Source: Mitsuaria sp. WAJ17
Lineage (GTDB): Bacteria; Pseudomonadota; Gammaproteobacteria; Burkholderiales; Burkholderiaceae_C
Assembly (NCBI RefSeq): GCF_014174515.1
Contig: NZ_JACJUG010000015.1
Span: forward strand, 83,272 to 147,271
DNA: 64,000 nucleotides
Direction: 5' to 3'
The notes beneath the pieces are model-generated. The model ran no database searches. It worked only from the letters and a program-made list of their open reading frames with translations, and was not told the DNA's origin. Position numbers and translations under genes: made by a program. Below, piece after piece: positions 28,226 through 37,857 of the stretch. Position 1 is the stretch's first letter. Each line of letters opens with the position of its first letter.

Positions 28226-29059
28226 TCAGACCGCCACAGGCGCCTTGATGGCGGCGTGGTGCTGGTAGTCCTGCACCTCGAAATCCTCGAGCTGGTAGTC
28301 GAAGAGGCTGTCGGGCTTGCGACGGATGTGCAGGGTCGGGTAGGGGAAGGGCTCACGCTCGAGCTGGGTTTTCACCTGCTCGAAGTGGTTGCTGTAGATG
28401 TGGCAGTCGCCGCCGGTCCAGATGAAGTCGCCGACGTCCAGCTCGCACTGCTGCGCGACCATGTGGGTGAGCAGGGCGTAGCTGGCGATGTTGAAGGGCA
28501 CGCCCAGGAAGATGTCCGCGCTGCGCTGGTAGAGCTGGCAGGAGAGCCTGCCACGGCCGCCAGGCTCGGTGGCGGGCGCCACGTAGAACTGGAAGAAGGC
28601 GTGGCAGGGCATCAGGGCCATCCTGGAGAGATCGGCCACGTTCCAGGCGCTGACGATGAGCCGGCGCGAATCCGGATTGCTGCGCAGTTGCTGCAGCACC
28701 TCGCTGATCTGGTCGATGTGGCCGCCGTCCGGTGTGGGCCAGGAGCGCCATTGAACGCCATAGACCGGGCCGAGCTCGCCGTCCTCGCGGGCCCATTCGT
28801 CCCAGATGGTGCAGCCGCGCTCCTGCAGCCACTTGACGTTGGAGTCGCCGCGCAGGAACCACAGCAGTTCCAGGATGATGGACTTCAGGTGCACTTTCTT
28901 GGTCGTCACCAGCGGGAAGCCCTCGTTGAGGTCAAAGCGCATCTGGTGGCCGAAGACCGAGCGCGTGCCGGTGCCCGTGCGGTCACCCTTGGCCACGCCC
29001 TGTTCAAAGACAAGGCGCATGAAGTTTTCGTATTGGCTTTGAACGGGGCGGGTGGTCAC
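28226..29059 (-). CDS. thyA: Thymidylate synthase
   Basis: 277 residues from the GTG at 29059. This start keeps the [10 protein letters not shown] helix normally found before the KGDRTGTGT loop; TTG at 29101 and ATG at 29017 are alternatives. It converts dUMP to dTMP with methylene-tetrahydrofolate. [19 protein letters not shown], the nucleophile in [36 protein letters not shown] (cited only by its ends) and HIYSNH are present. folA follows. Confidence 0.96.
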   Translation of the reverse strand: MTTRPVQSQYENFMRLVFEQGVAKGDRTGTGTRSVFGHQMRFDLNEGFPLVTTKKVHLKSIILELLWFLRGDSNVKWLQERGCTIWDEWAREDGELGPVYGVQWRSWPTPDGGHIDQISEVLQQLRSNPDSRRLIVSAWNVADLSRMALMPCHAFFQFYVAPATEPGGRGRLSCQLYQRSADIFLGVPFNIASYALLTHMVAQQCELDVGDFIWTGGDCHIYSNHFEQVKTQLEREPFPYPTLHIRRKPDSLFDYQLEDFEVQDYQHHAAIKAPVAV

Positions 29060-29129
29060 GGCAGGGGTCCGGGCAGCGTTTGGGCAGCGCCTGGGCAGCA
29101 AATGAGGCAGCGTAGTTTATTCGAGCCGC

Positions 29130-30866
29130 TCAACGCCCCAGCGGTGGTGTGCTCTGCGGCCCGTCCTGCGCCGGGGCGGGGCGCCAGCGGGCGGGCGGGA
29201 CCACCTTGGCCTCTGCCGGATCGCCAAGGTAGTGCGGGGACATGATCTGCACGCCGAATTCGTTGAAAACGTCCTGGATCTCCGCGTGAAGCAGGCTCAG
29301 CACCTGGGCGCGCGGGCCGGGCTCCGTGGGCTGGGCCTGCACCACCAGGCGGTACTCGACGTAGAAGTCCGACAACGCGGTCTGGAACACGCGGGGTGCG
29401 GGATCCTGCAGGATGCCGGGCGTGCGGGCTGCCGCGAGCTTGAGCATGGCCTCGACCTGGCGCCAGGCGGTGTCATAGCCGATGGTCACCGTGGTGTCCA
29501 GCGCAAAGCCTGCGCCGCCGCCGGTGCGGGAGTAGTTGCGCGTGACGCTGCCGGCGATCAGGGCGTTGGGCAGGGTGAGCTCGTCGCCCTGGCCGGTGCG
29601 GATGCGGGTGGCGAAGGTGCCCAGCTCGGTGACGGTGCCTTCGTGCTCGCCGATGCGCACGTACTCGCCGATGCGCAGCGTGCGCGTGTACATGAGGATC
29701 AGCCCGGCGGCCGCCTGGCCCACCACGCTGGAGGCCCCCAGCGAGGCCATCAGACCGATGAGCACGGACAGACCCTTGAAGGCCTCGGTCTGCGCGCCGG
29801 GAAGGTAGGGGTAGGCCATGGCCACGGCGAAGGCCCAGATGCCCAGGCGCAGCAGGCGGCGCGTCGGGCGGGCGGTGTCGGCGTCCAGCCAGCCCAGATC
29901 GACGGCGCCGGACTCGGCGCGCTCGAAAAAGGGGTCCAGAGCGGTGCTCAGAAAATGCGCGAGCACGAAGATCAGGACGGCCACCAGCAGCTGGGGCAAG
30001 GCGCTGGCCGCGCCGACCAGCACGCCGCCCAAGGCATCGCGCAGCGCAGCATGCAACTGCTCGCCCCACACCCGTGTGTAGGGGAACTGGCGAAGCGCCC
30101 AGCCCAGCCACTCGTACACCAGCAGCAGCCACAGGCCAGCATGCAGCAGTCGCACGACCAGTCGCACGCCATCGCCCAGGCGCTCCAGGCTCAGCAGCGT
30201 GACCCCGCTGACCTGCAGCTTGCGGGCCTGCGCGCCGGCCCCGCGCGCGAGCAGGCGCAGGCTGATCCGCGACACCTTGCGCAGGGCCCAGAGCAGCGGC
30301 AGCAACACGCCCAGCGAGCCCAGCACCCACAGCGCCGAGAGACCCAGGCGCTGCCAGCTGTGCGCCTCCTGGTGCTCTGCAAGGGCTCGCTGCAGCTGGG
30401 CCTTGGCCTCCTGTGCGTGCCGGTCCAGGTCCTGCTCCGTTGGGGCGTCGATGCCAAGGTCGGCCGGCATGAGAGCGCTGATCAGCTGCCCGTTCACCAG
30501 CAGGGCCCGGCCCTCGGCGGCGGGGCGCAGCGCCACGTGGTAGTCGGACGCCGGCATCTCCAGCACGGCCTGCAACTGGGCCTGCGCGCGCCGCTGCCGG
30601 TCGGTCGGGCTCAGGCCCAGTGCGGCGGCGCGGAACACGACGATGTCGCGCCCCGCCAGTTGCAGCCGCGGCTCGGCATGCGCCGGCCGCGATGCAGGGA
30701 GCGCTGCCGCGACGGCCGAGGACGGCACGGCCGTCGGCGCCTGGGCGCGCCCGGCCAGAGGCAGTGCCATCAGCAGGACCGCCGGCAGCAGGAGCAGGAC
30801 GCGAGAGAGGTGGTCCAGAAGCGAGGGCCACGTGGGCAGGCGCGCGGGCAGGCAGGTCCGTGTCAT
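29130..30866 (-). CDS. Mechanosensitive ion channel family protein (MscS-like)
   Basis: 578 residues. A signal peptide ends near LPLAGRAQA, and a periplasmic domain of about 100 residues follows. Four or more membrane helices lead to the MscS pore helix, rich in Gly and Ala (LMASLGASSVVGQAAAGLIL). A beta domain has GEYVRIGEHEGTVTELG and the NALIAGSVTRNYSR segment, then a C-terminal alpha/beta part. Such channels open under hypo-osmotic stress. The large N-terminal domain resembles the YbdG/YnaI or MscK-like group rather than simple MscS. It stands between thyA and the ABC exporter on the same strand. Confidence 0.9.
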   Translation of the reverse strand: MTRTCLPARLPTWPSLLDHLSRVLLLLPAVLLMALPLAGRAQAPTAVPSSAVAAALPASRPAHAEPRLQLAGRDIVVFRAAALGLSPTDRQRRAQAQLQAVLEMPASDYHVALRPAAEGRALLVNGQLISALMPADLGIDAPTEQDLDRHAQEAKAQLQRALAEHQEAHSWQRLGLSALWVLGSLGVLLPLLWALRKVSRISLRLLARGAGAQARKLQVSGVTLLSLERLGDGVRLVVRLLHAGLWLLLVYEWLGWALRQFPYTRVWGEQLHAALRDALGGVLVGAASALPQLLVAVLIFVLAHFLSTALDPFFERAESGAVDLGWLDADTARPTRRLLRLGIWAFAVAMAYPYLPGAQTEAFKGLSVLIGLMASLGASSVVGQAAAGLILMYTRTLRIGEYVRIGEHEGTVTELGTFATRIRTGQGDELTLPNALIAGSVTRNYSRTGGGAGFALDTTVTIGYDTAWRQVEAMLKLAAARTPGILQDPAPRVFQTALSDFYVEYRLVVQAQPTEPGPRAQVLSLLHAEIQDVFNEFGVQIMSPHYLGDPAEAKVVPPARWRPAPAQDGPQSTPPLGR

Positions 30867-30913
30867 GGGCAGTCCGGGTGGCATGGCGGGCTCAACTCTA
30901 CCCGCCGGGGAGC

Positions 30914-32752
30914 TCAGGCGCCGGTCTGGAACTGCAGCGCCGCCAGCCGTGCGTAGATGCCGCCGCGCTCCACCAGCTCGGCATGCGTGCCCTGCTCGAC
31001 GATATGCCCATGGTCAAGCACCAGGATGCGGTCTGCCCGCTGCACCGTGGCCAGGCGGTGGGCGATGACCAGGGTGCTGCGCTGGCGCATGGCGGCCTCC
31101 AGCGCGGCCTGCACGACGCGCTCGCTCTCTGCGTCCAGCGCGCTGGTGGCTTCGTCCAGCAGCAGCAGGGGCGGGTTCTTCAGGATGGCCCGGGCGATGC
31201 TGATGCGCTGACGCTGCCCGCCTGAGAGCCGCACGCCGCGTTCACCCAGGAAAGTCTGGTAGCCCTGGGGCAGGGCGCAGATGAAGTCGTGGGCGAAGGC
31301 GGCCCGGGCAGCTTCGACGACCTCCTCGTCCGTGGCCTCGGGGCGGCCGTAGCGAATGTTCTCCATCGCATTGGTCGAGAAAATCACACTGTCCTGGGGT
31401 ACCAAGCCCACCCGCTGGCGCAGGGTCTGCAGGGGCAGTTGCGTGATGGGCACGCCGTCCAGCTCGATGCGGCCCTGCTGCGCGTCGTAGAAGCGCTGCA
31501 GCAGCTGCAGCACCGTGCTCTTGCCCGCGCCGCTGGCGCCGACCAGCGCGACGGTCTCGCCGGGCGCGAGGCTCAGGCTCAGGCCCTGCAACGCCGGCCT
31601 GTCGGGGCGGGAAGGGTAGTGGAAGTGGACGTCGTCCAGCACCAGCGTGGCGCCGGCTCGGGCCGGCGGCAGGGCTAGCGCGCGTGGCGGGTCCTGGATG
31701 GGGGACTGGGCCGCCAACAGCTCGCTGAGTCGCTCCATGGCGCCGGCCGCGCGCAGCACATCGCCCCAGACCTCGGACAGCACGGCCACGCTGGAGACGA
31801 GCAGGGTGACGTAGACCAGGGTCTGGCCCAGCAGGCCGGCGCTCATTCGGCCCTCGATGACGGCCTCCGTGCCGCGGTAGAGGCCGAAGAGCATGGCCCC
31901 GAAGGTGGCGGTGATCAGGAAGGCCACGAGGCCGGCGCGCACCCTCATGCGCTTGCGGGCGGTGTCGAAGGCGGCCTCGCTGGCCTGCTCGAAGCGCTGG
32001 CCTTCACGGGCCTCCTGCGTGTAGCTCTGCACCACGGTGACGGCATTGATCACCTCGGCGGCGATGGCGCTGGTGTCCGCCACGCGGTCCTGGCTGGCGC
32101 GGCTGAGCTTGCGCACCCGGCGTCCCAGCAGCACGGCCGGCAGCACGACCAGGGCCAGCAGGCCCAGCACCGGCAGCATCAGCCCGGGATTGCTCCAGAC
32201 CAGCATCAGCAGCGCGCCGACGCCCATCACCATATTGCGCAGGCCCATGGAGAAGCTGGAACCCACAACGGTCTGCACCACCGTCGTGTCCGTGGTGAGG
32301 CGGCTCAGCACCTCGCCCGTCTGGGTGGTCTCGAAGAAGGCAGGGCTCTGCTTCAGTACATGGTGGTAGACGGCGTTGCGCAGGTCCGCCGTGACGCGCT
32401 CGCCCAGCCAGGTGACGCTGTAGAAGCGCGCTGCCGAGAACACCGCCAGGGCGATGCCCACGCCGAACAGGGCACCGAAATGGCCGCGCAAGGCCATCAC
32501 CCGCTGGCTGGGGTCGCTGGACACCAGGCCCTGGTCGATCAGCTGCTTGAGGGCCACCGGGAAGAGCAGGGTGCTAATGGCCGCCAGCAGCAGGAACAGC
32601 CCGGCCAGCACCACGCGCCCCCGGTAGGGCCGCAGGAAGGGCCACAGCGCGGCCAGGGCCTGGGGCGGGCCCTTGGCCTGGTCGGCGCCGGGAGCGCTGC
32701 GCTGGGCCGGCGCGAGGACGGGGGAAGCAATGGTTTGGGCGGTGTCCGGCAT
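30914..32752 (-). CDS. ABC exporter, fused permease and ATPase (MsbA/LmrA-type half transporter)
   Basis: 612 residues from the ATG at 32752; longer in-frame starts exist but lack signals. Residues about 40-330 are a six-helix type IV ABC permease (EVLSRLTTDTTVVQTVVGSS is the typical coupling region). The nucleotide-binding domain has Walker A GASGAGKST, Q-loop LVPQDSVIFS, signature LSGGQRQRISIARAI, Walker B LLLLDEATSALD and H-loop VIAHRLAT. It works as a dimer; the substrate may be lipid or drug. Divergent from the marR efflux operon with which it shares the intergenic region, so MarR might control it too. Confidence 0.92.
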   Translation of the reverse strand: MPDTAQTIASPVLAPAQRSAPGADQAKGPPQALAALWPFLRPYRGRVVLAGLFLLLAAISTLLFPVALKQLIDQGLVSSDPSQRVMALRGHFGALFGVGIALAVFSAARFYSVTWLGERVTADLRNAVYHHVLKQSPAFFETTQTGEVLSRLTTDTTVVQTVVGSSFSMGLRNMVMGVGALLMLVWSNPGLMLPVLGLLALVVLPAVLLGRRVRKLSRASQDRVADTSAIAAEVINAVTVVQSYTQEAREGQRFEQASEAAFDTARKRMRVRAGLVAFLITATFGAMLFGLYRGTEAVIEGRMSAGLLGQTLVYVTLLVSSVAVLSEVWGDVLRAAGAMERLSELLAAQSPIQDPPRALALPPARAGATLVLDDVHFHYPSRPDRPALQGLSLSLAPGETVALVGASGAGKSTVLQLLQRFYDAQQGRIELDGVPITQLPLQTLRQRVGLVPQDSVIFSTNAMENIRYGRPEATDEEVVEAARAAFAHDFICALPQGYQTFLGERGVRLSGGQRQRISIARAILKNPPLLLLDEATSALDAESERVVQAALEAAMRQRSTLVIAHRLATVQRADRILVLDHGHIVEQGTHAELVERGGIYARLAALQFQTGA

Positions 32753-32874
32753 GGGATGGGGGTGCGGCAGGAGTGGCTGGCATCTGGGGACAGGCCCGCT
32801 CATTGCAAGCAGATCTGTGCGAGATGCGGCAATTAGAACGGGAATTACGAAGTCCCCGCCTTTCATAAGGATAC

Positions 32875-32901
32875 TTGCCTGGGCAATAATTGCCTAGGCA
32901 A
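32875..32901. promoter_or_regulatory. Tandem palindromic operator for the MarR regulator
   Basis: Two 12-bp palindromes, TTGCCTGGGCAA (32875-32886) and TTGCCTAGGCAA (32890-32901), are separated by TAA, so their centres are 15 bp apart. They end 5 bp before the marR ATG. This is the expected position of an autoregulatory MarR site. Confidence 0.8.
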
Positions 32902-32906
32902 TTGAT

Positions 32907-33404
32907 ATGAAGCAACCCAAACCCCTCCCCCCGCCGGCCGCTTTCTACAGCGCCGACAACTACCGAAGCCAGGACAGCATCGGCTGGCTGATGCACCGCA
33001 TCAAGCAGTCCATCGTCCATCTGGCGGACAAACGCCTGTGCCGGCACGACCTTACCCACGCGCAATGGGCGCCCATGCTCAAGCTGCGCTTGCACGGGCC
33101 GCACTCCACCGTCCAGCTCGGCAAGGAGCTGGACATGGACGCCGGCGCCCTCAGCCGCCTGCTGGACCGGCTCGAGGCCAAGGGCCTGGTGCAGCGCGAG
33201 CGCTCCAGCACCGACCGCCGCGTGGTGCAGGTCTCGCTGAGCGAGGAAGGCCAGCGGGTCACGGCCGAGCTGCCGGCCGTGCTGTCCGAAGTCTTCAACG
33301 CCCACCTGGCCGGCTTCTCCGAGACCGAGTGGCGCACCCTGATCGAACTGCTGCAGCGCCTGGTGGCCAATGGCGAGGCGCTGCGCGAGGCAAGCAAGGA
33401 ATGA
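32907..33404 (+). CDS. MarR family transcriptional regulator
   Basis: 165 residues. A winged-helix MarR fold: a dimerisation helix at residues 22-45, LTHAQWAPMLKL, recognition helix DAGALSRLLDRLEAKGLVQR and the wing RSSTDRRVVQVSLSEEG. A local repressor that typically releases DNA on binding phenolic or lipophilic drugs. Tandem palindromes sit immediately upstream. Its stop overlaps the start of the outer-membrane factor gene (ATGA), so regulator and pump are one operon. Confidence 0.95.
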   Translation: MKQPKPLPPPAAFYSADNYRSQDSIGWLMHRIKQSIVHLADKRLCRHDLTHAQWAPMLKLRLHGPHSTVQLGKELDMDAGALSRLLDRLEAKGLVQRERSSTDRRVVQVSLSEEGQRVTAELPAVLSEVFNAHLAGFSETEWRTLIELLQRLVANGEALREASKE

Positions 33405-34858
33405 AACCGATGCACCCCAACGTCCTTCACCGCCGCCCTGGCGCGCTTCCTCTGTCCGCATGGCCGGGCCTGATGCTGGCCCTCGGCCTGATGACGGCCT
33501 GTGCCCCCATACCTCAGCAGCCGGCCACGCCGCAACGCCTGCAGGGCGAGACCCTGGGCCTCAAGTCGGCCGACGCCGCCGGCCCCGCCTTGGTCGATAC
33601 CGCCTGGTGGCGCGCTTGGGGCGACGAGCGTCTCAATGCACTGATGGACAAGGCCCTGCGCGATGCGCCCAGCCTGGCCCTGGCCCGCGCACGCATCGCC
33701 AAGGCCGGTGCTGCGGTGGACAACGCCACCGCGGCCGACAAGCCGGTGATCGGCATGGGGCTGGACATCGAGCGGCAGCGCTTCAGCGAGCATGGCATGT
33801 ACCCGCCGCCGCTGGCCGGCAGCGTCCAGAACACCGCGACCCTGCAGGTCGGCGTCAGCTATGACTGGGATTTCTTCGGCCGCCACCAGGCCGCGCTGCA
33901 GGCCACGCTGGGCCAGCAGCGCGCCCTGCAGGCCGAGGGCGAGGCTGCCCGCCTGAACATCGCCAGCGCGGTGCTGAGAGCGTGGCTGGGCCTGGCCCGC
34001 AGCGTGAGCCAGGAGCAGTTGCTGCAGCAGCAGATCGTGCTGCGCCAGCAGGCCCTGGACCTGGTGCGCCAGCGCCGCGCCGCGGGGCTGGACACCGACA
34101 TCGACCTGCGCAGTGCCGAGGCGCCCCTGGCTGATCTGCAGCGCCAGGTCCTGGCCCTGCGGCAGCTGGCCCAGGGCTACCGCGTGCAGCTGGCGGCCCT
34201 GAGCGTGCAGCCACTGGAAGCGCTGGCCGACTGGCAGCCGGCGCTGCCGGCCACGGTCGCTCCGGCCACGGTGCCCAGCCTGGACCTGCTGGCCTCTCGG
34301 CCCGACGTGCGGGCGGCCCTGGCCCGCGTCGAAGCCGCTGGCTACGAGATCACCGCGGCCCGTGGCCGCTTCTATCCGGACCTGGCGCTCAATGCCTTCG
34401 CTGGCTTCAGCAGCATTGGCCTGGACAAGCTGCTGGAGAGCGGCAGCCACCAATTGGGCTTCGGCCCTTCGCTGCGCCTGCCCCTGTTCGACACCGGTCG
34501 CCTGCGTGCCGGTTTCAAGTCTGCCGTGGCCGAGCAGGAGGCCGCCGTGGCGGCCTACAACGCCGCCGTGCTCGAGGGCGTGCGCGATGCCCGCGAGCAG
34601 TGGGAAGCCCTGCGCTCCCTGCAGGCCCAGCAGGCGCCCCAGGAGGCCCTGCTGCGCAGCAACGAGCAGCAGCTGGGCCTGGCAAAGGAGCGCCAGGCAG
34701 CCGGCCTGGGCAATCGACTGCCCGTGATCCAGGCGCAGTTGGCCCTTCTCCAGCAGCAGCGCCAGTCCCTGGAGCTGCGCGCCCAGCAGCTCGACAGCCG
34801 CGTGCTGCTGATGCGCGCCCTCGGCGGCGAAGCCCTCCGTACGGAGCCTCGCGCCTGA
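33401..34858 (+). CDS. Outer membrane efflux lipoprotein (NodT/OprM family)
   Basis: 485 residues, from the ATG overlapping the marR stop. The lipobox LMTACAP near residue 34 gives an acylated outer-membrane protein. The TolC-type trimeric channel fold has duplicated helical hairpins, with WWRAWGDERLNALMDKAL, SYDWDFFGRHQAAL, LDLLASRPDVRAALARVEAAG and the second repeat near GFGPSLRLPLFDTGRL. It forms the outer-membrane conduit for the HlyD and MFS proteins that follow. Spacing to the next gene is 76 bp. Confidence 0.93.
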   Translation: MKPMHPNVLHRRPGALPLSAWPGLMLALGLMTACAPIPQQPATPQRLQGETLGLKSADAAGPALVDTAWWRAWGDERLNALMDKALRDAPSLALARARIAKAGAAVDNATAADKPVIGMGLDIERQRFSEHGMYPPPLAGSVQNTATLQVGVSYDWDFFGRHQAALQATLGQQRALQAEGEAARLNIASAVLRAWLGLARSVSQEQLLQQQIVLRQQALDLVRQRRAAGLDTDIDLRSAEAPLADLQRQVLALRQLAQGYRVQLAALSVQPLEALADWQPALPATVAPATVPSLDLLASRPDVRAALARVEAAGYEITAARGRFYPDLALNAFAGFSSIGLDKLLESGSHQLGFGPSLRLPLFDTGRLRAGFKSAVAEQEAAVAAYNAAVLEGVRDAREQWEALRSLQAQQAPQEALLRSNEQQLGLAKERQAAGLGNRLPVIQAQLALLQQQRQSLELRAQQLDSRVLLMRALGGEALRTEPRA

Positions 34859-34934
34859 GGCCGGGCGTCTCCTGCCCATGCATTCCAGCGGTCTGCCCGA
34901 TGCGGCCGCTCTCCAACGCCAAGAACAGCACCCC

Positions 34935-36242
34935 ATGAGTCAAGACAACAGCAGCACCGCCACCCCGGCCACCACCGCACCCGCCAAGAACGGCAACCCG
35001 CAACGCAAGAAGGGCCTGACCACCGTGGCCATCGCCCTCATCCTGGGCTTCGGTGCCTACAGTGCCTACGAGTGGCTCGTCGGCCGCCACTTCGAGAAGA
35101 CCGACAACGCCTATGTGCAGGCCAACGTCGTGCAGATCACGCCCCTGGTTGGTGGCACCGTGCGCGCCATCCATGTGGACGACACCGACGCCGTCAAGGC
35201 CGGCCAGAAGCTGGTGAGCCTGGACCCTGTCGATGCCCGCATGGCCCTGGACCAGGCCCAGGCACAGCTGGGCCAGACGGTGCGTGAGGTCCGCACCCTC
35301 TTCGCCAACAACGCGACCTTGCAGGCCCAGGTCCGCAGCCGTGAGGCCGACCTGCAGCGAGCCCGCAGCGAGGTGGCCCGCCTCAAGGACGACGTCAGTC
35401 GCCGCGAGCCCCTGGTGGCCACCGGGGCCGTCGGTAAGGAGGAACTGGACCATGCCCGCGCCCAGCTCAGGACTGCGCAGGCCGCTGCCTTGGCCGCCGA
35501 AGCCGCGGCCGAGGCAGCCCGCGAGCAGTTGGTCTCCAGCCAGTCGCTGACCGATGGCACCAGCGTCGAGCAGCACCCCAACGTGCTGCGAGCCGCCGCC
35601 CGCGTGCGCGAGACCTTCCTGGCCGTGCAGCGCAATGAGCTGGTGGCCCCGGTCAACGGCTGGGTGGCGCGCCGCAGCGTGCAACTGGGCCAGCGCGTGG
35701 CCGCCGGGACACCGCTGATGAGCGTGGTGGGGCTGCAGCAGGCCTGGGTCGATGCCAACTTCAAGGAAGGCCAGTTGGCCCGCCTGCGCATCGGCCAGCC
35801 GGTGACCCTGGTGGCCGACGTCTACGGCGACAAGGCCGAGTTCCACGGCAAGGTCGTTGGCCTGGGCGCCGGCACCGGTGCGGCTTTTGCCGTGCTGCCG
35901 GCCCAGAACGCCACGGGCAACTGGATCAAGGTCGTGCAGCGCGTGCCTGTGCGCATCGCGCTTGACGCCAAGGAACTGGCCGAGCATCCGCTGCGCGTGG
36001 GGTTGTCCATGAACGTGGCGGTCGATGTGAAGGACCAGTCGGGCAAGCCGCTGTCCGAGACCGTCGCCGCCGGCAGCGCCACCTCCACCAAGGTCTTCGA
36101 GGACCAGGACCGCGCGGCTGACGCCGAAGTCCAGCGCATCATCCAGTCCAACCTGGGCCGCGCAGCCAGGCCCGTGGCCGCAGCGCCCAAGGCCGTGGCA
36201 AAGATCCATCGCAACGCCGACGCCCTGCACGGAAAGGCCTGA
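34935..36242 (+). CDS. Periplasmic adaptor of the efflux pump (HlyD/EmrA family)
   Basis: 435 residues. A single membrane anchor (GLTTVAIALILGFGAYSAYEW) is followed by ERTDNAYVQ-type HFEKTDNAYVQANVV, a lipoyl/barrel-sandwich half, a long coiled-coil hairpin (residues about 110-210), the returning lipoyl half NELVAPVNGWVARR and a beta barrel with WVDANFKEGQL. This is the EmrA pattern, joining the inner-membrane MFS pump to the outer-membrane factor. The C-terminal 50 residues after the barrel are an Ala/Lys-rich extension not common in EmrA. MFS start is 2 bp after its stop. Confidence 0.94.
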   Translation: MSQDNSSTATPATTAPAKNGNPQRKKGLTTVAIALILGFGAYSAYEWLVGRHFEKTDNAYVQANVVQITPLVGGTVRAIHVDDTDAVKAGQKLVSLDPVDARMALDQAQAQLGQTVREVRTLFANNATLQAQVRSREADLQRARSEVARLKDDVSRREPLVATGAVGKEELDHARAQLRTAQAAALAAEAAAEAAREQLVSSQSLTDGTSVEQHPNVLRAAARVRETFLAVQRNELVAPVNGWVARRSVQLGQRVAAGTPLMSVVGLQQAWVDANFKEGQLARLRIGQPVTLVADVYGDKAEFHGKVVGLGAGTGAAFAVLPAQNATGNWIKVVQRVPVRIALDAKELAEHPLRVGLSMNVAVDVKDQSGKPLSETVAAGSATSTKVFEDQDRAADAEVQRIIQSNLGRAARPVAAAPKAVAKIHRNADALHGKA

Positions 36243-36244
36243 GC

Positions 36245-37807
36245 ATGAGCGCCCCCGCTGCTGCCGTGGCGCCCCCGCCGCCGCTCAAGGGCTCCGACCT
36301 GGTGATGGGCACGATCGCCTTGTCACTGGCGACTTTCATGAACGTGCTGGACTCGTCCATCGCCAACGTGTCCCTGCCGGCCATCGCCGGCGACCTGGGC
36401 GTGAGCCCGGTGCAGGGCACCTGGGTGATCACGAGCTTCGGCGTGGCCAATGCCATCTCTGTGCCGCTGACGGGCTGGCTCACCCAGCGCTTCGGCGCGG
36501 TGCGCCTGTTCACCACCAGCGTGCTGCTCTTCGTCCTGGCCTCCTGGCTGTGCGGCTTCGCGCATTCGCTGGAAATGCTGGTGGCCTGCCGCGTGCTGCA
36601 GGGCCTGGTGGCAGGGCCCATGATCCCGCTGTCCCAGACCCTGCTGTTGTCCAGCTATCCGCCAGCCAAGGCAGGCACTGCACTGGCCTTGTGGGGGGTG
36701 ACGACACTGGTCGCGCCCGTGGTCGGCCCCTTGCTGGGCGGCTGGATCACGGACAACGTCTCCTGGCCCTGGATTTTTTACATCAATGTCCCTGTAGGCC
36801 TGCTGGCCGCGGGCATGACCTGGAGCATCTACCGGTCGCGCGAGACCCAGATCAAGAAGCTGCCCATCGACGGCGTGGGGCTGGCCCTGCTGGTGCTGTG
36901 GGTCGGCGCGCTGCAGGTCATGTTGGACAAGGGCAAGGAGCTGGACTGGTTCGCCAGCCCCGAGATCTGCATCCTGGGCCTGACGGCGCTGATCGGCTTC
37001 GCCTTCTTCCTCGTGTGGGAGCTGACGGACGAGCACCCGGTGGTGGATCTGCGCCTCTTCGCGCGGCGCAACTTCCTCTTCGGTGCGGCCACGCTGTCCA
37101 TTGCCTATGGCCTGTTCTTCGGCAATGTGGTGCTGCTGCCCCTGTGGCTGCAGCAGTGGATGGGCTACACGGCCACCGACGCCGGCATGGCGCTGGCGCC
37201 GGTGGGGCTGCTGGCCATCCTGCTGTCGCCCGTGGTGGGACGCAATGTGGCCCGGATGGATCCGCGCTGGATGGCCAGCTTCGCCTTCGTTATGTTCGCC
37301 ATCGTGCTCAAGATGCGCGGCAACTTCACCACGCAGACGGACTTCGCGACCATCATGATCCCGACGATCCTGCAGGGCGCCGCGCTGGCCTTCTTTTTCA
37401 TCCCGCTGACCACGCTGACGCTGTCGGGCATCACGCCGGACCGCATCGCGGCGGCGGCGGGCCTGTCGAATTTCGTGCGGATCACCGCGGGCGCCATGGG
37501 TACTTCGATCTCGACCACGCTGTGGGAGAACCGCGCCACCCTGCATCACCACCACTTGGCCGAGCGCCTGGCGCAGGGCGATGCGGTGACCACCGAGACC
37601 CTACGCCAGCTGCAGGCAGGCGGCATGAGCCAGGAGCAGTCCCTGGCCTGGCTCAACCGCATGGTGGACCAACAGGCCTTCACCCGCGCGGCCGATGACA
37701 TCTTCATTGCCTCGGCCGCCATCTTCCTGATGCTGATCGCCGCGGTGTGGCTCACCAAGCGGCCGCCGCGCCTGGCGGCACCGGTGGACGCGGGCGGCGC
37801 GCACTGA
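36245..37807 (+). CDS. MFS multidrug exporter, DHA2 family (EmrB/QacA-like)
   Basis: 520 residues with about 14 membrane helices. Family motifs are LDSSIANVSLPAIAGDL in helix 1, WVITSFGVANAISVPLTGWL, a motif-A loop and the motif C region ALWGVTTLVAPVVGPLLGGW. It uses the proton gradient to export hydrophobic drugs through the HlyD and outer-membrane partners encoded upstream. A bidirectional terminator closes the operon. Confidence 0.95.
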   Translation: MSAPAAAVAPPPPLKGSDLVMGTIALSLATFMNVLDSSIANVSLPAIAGDLGVSPVQGTWVITSFGVANAISVPLTGWLTQRFGAVRLFTTSVLLFVLASWLCGFAHSLEMLVACRVLQGLVAGPMIPLSQTLLLSSYPPAKAGTALALWGVTTLVAPVVGPLLGGWITDNVSWPWIFYINVPVGLLAAGMTWSIYRSRETQIKKLPIDGVGLALLVLWVGALQVMLDKGKELDWFASPEICILGLTALIGFAFFLVWELTDEHPVVDLRLFARRNFLFGAATLSIAYGLFFGNVVLLPLWLQQWMGYTATDAGMALAPVGLLAILLSPVVGRNVARMDPRWMASFAFVMFAIVLKMRGNFTTQTDFATIMIPTILQGAALAFFFIPLTTLTLSGITPDRIAAAAGLSNFVRITAGAMGTSISTTLWENRATLHHHHLAERLAQGDAVTTETLRQLQAGGMSQEQSLAWLNRMVDQQAFTRAADDIFIASAAIFLMLIAAVWLTKRPPRLAAPVDAGGAH

Positions 37808-37823
37808 AGTCGCCGGCATGACA

Positions 37824-37857
37824 AAAAGGGCGAGGCCTCAGCGGTCCTCGCCCTTTT
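37824..37857. terminator. Bidirectional terminator between the MFS and RHH genes
   Basis: AAAAGGGCGAGG and CCTCGCCCTTTT form a perfect 12-bp stem with a 10-nt loop and T-runs on both strands. It ends the efflux operon from the left and the SPFH-RHH operon from the right; the RHH stop codon is inside the loop. Confidence 0.9.
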
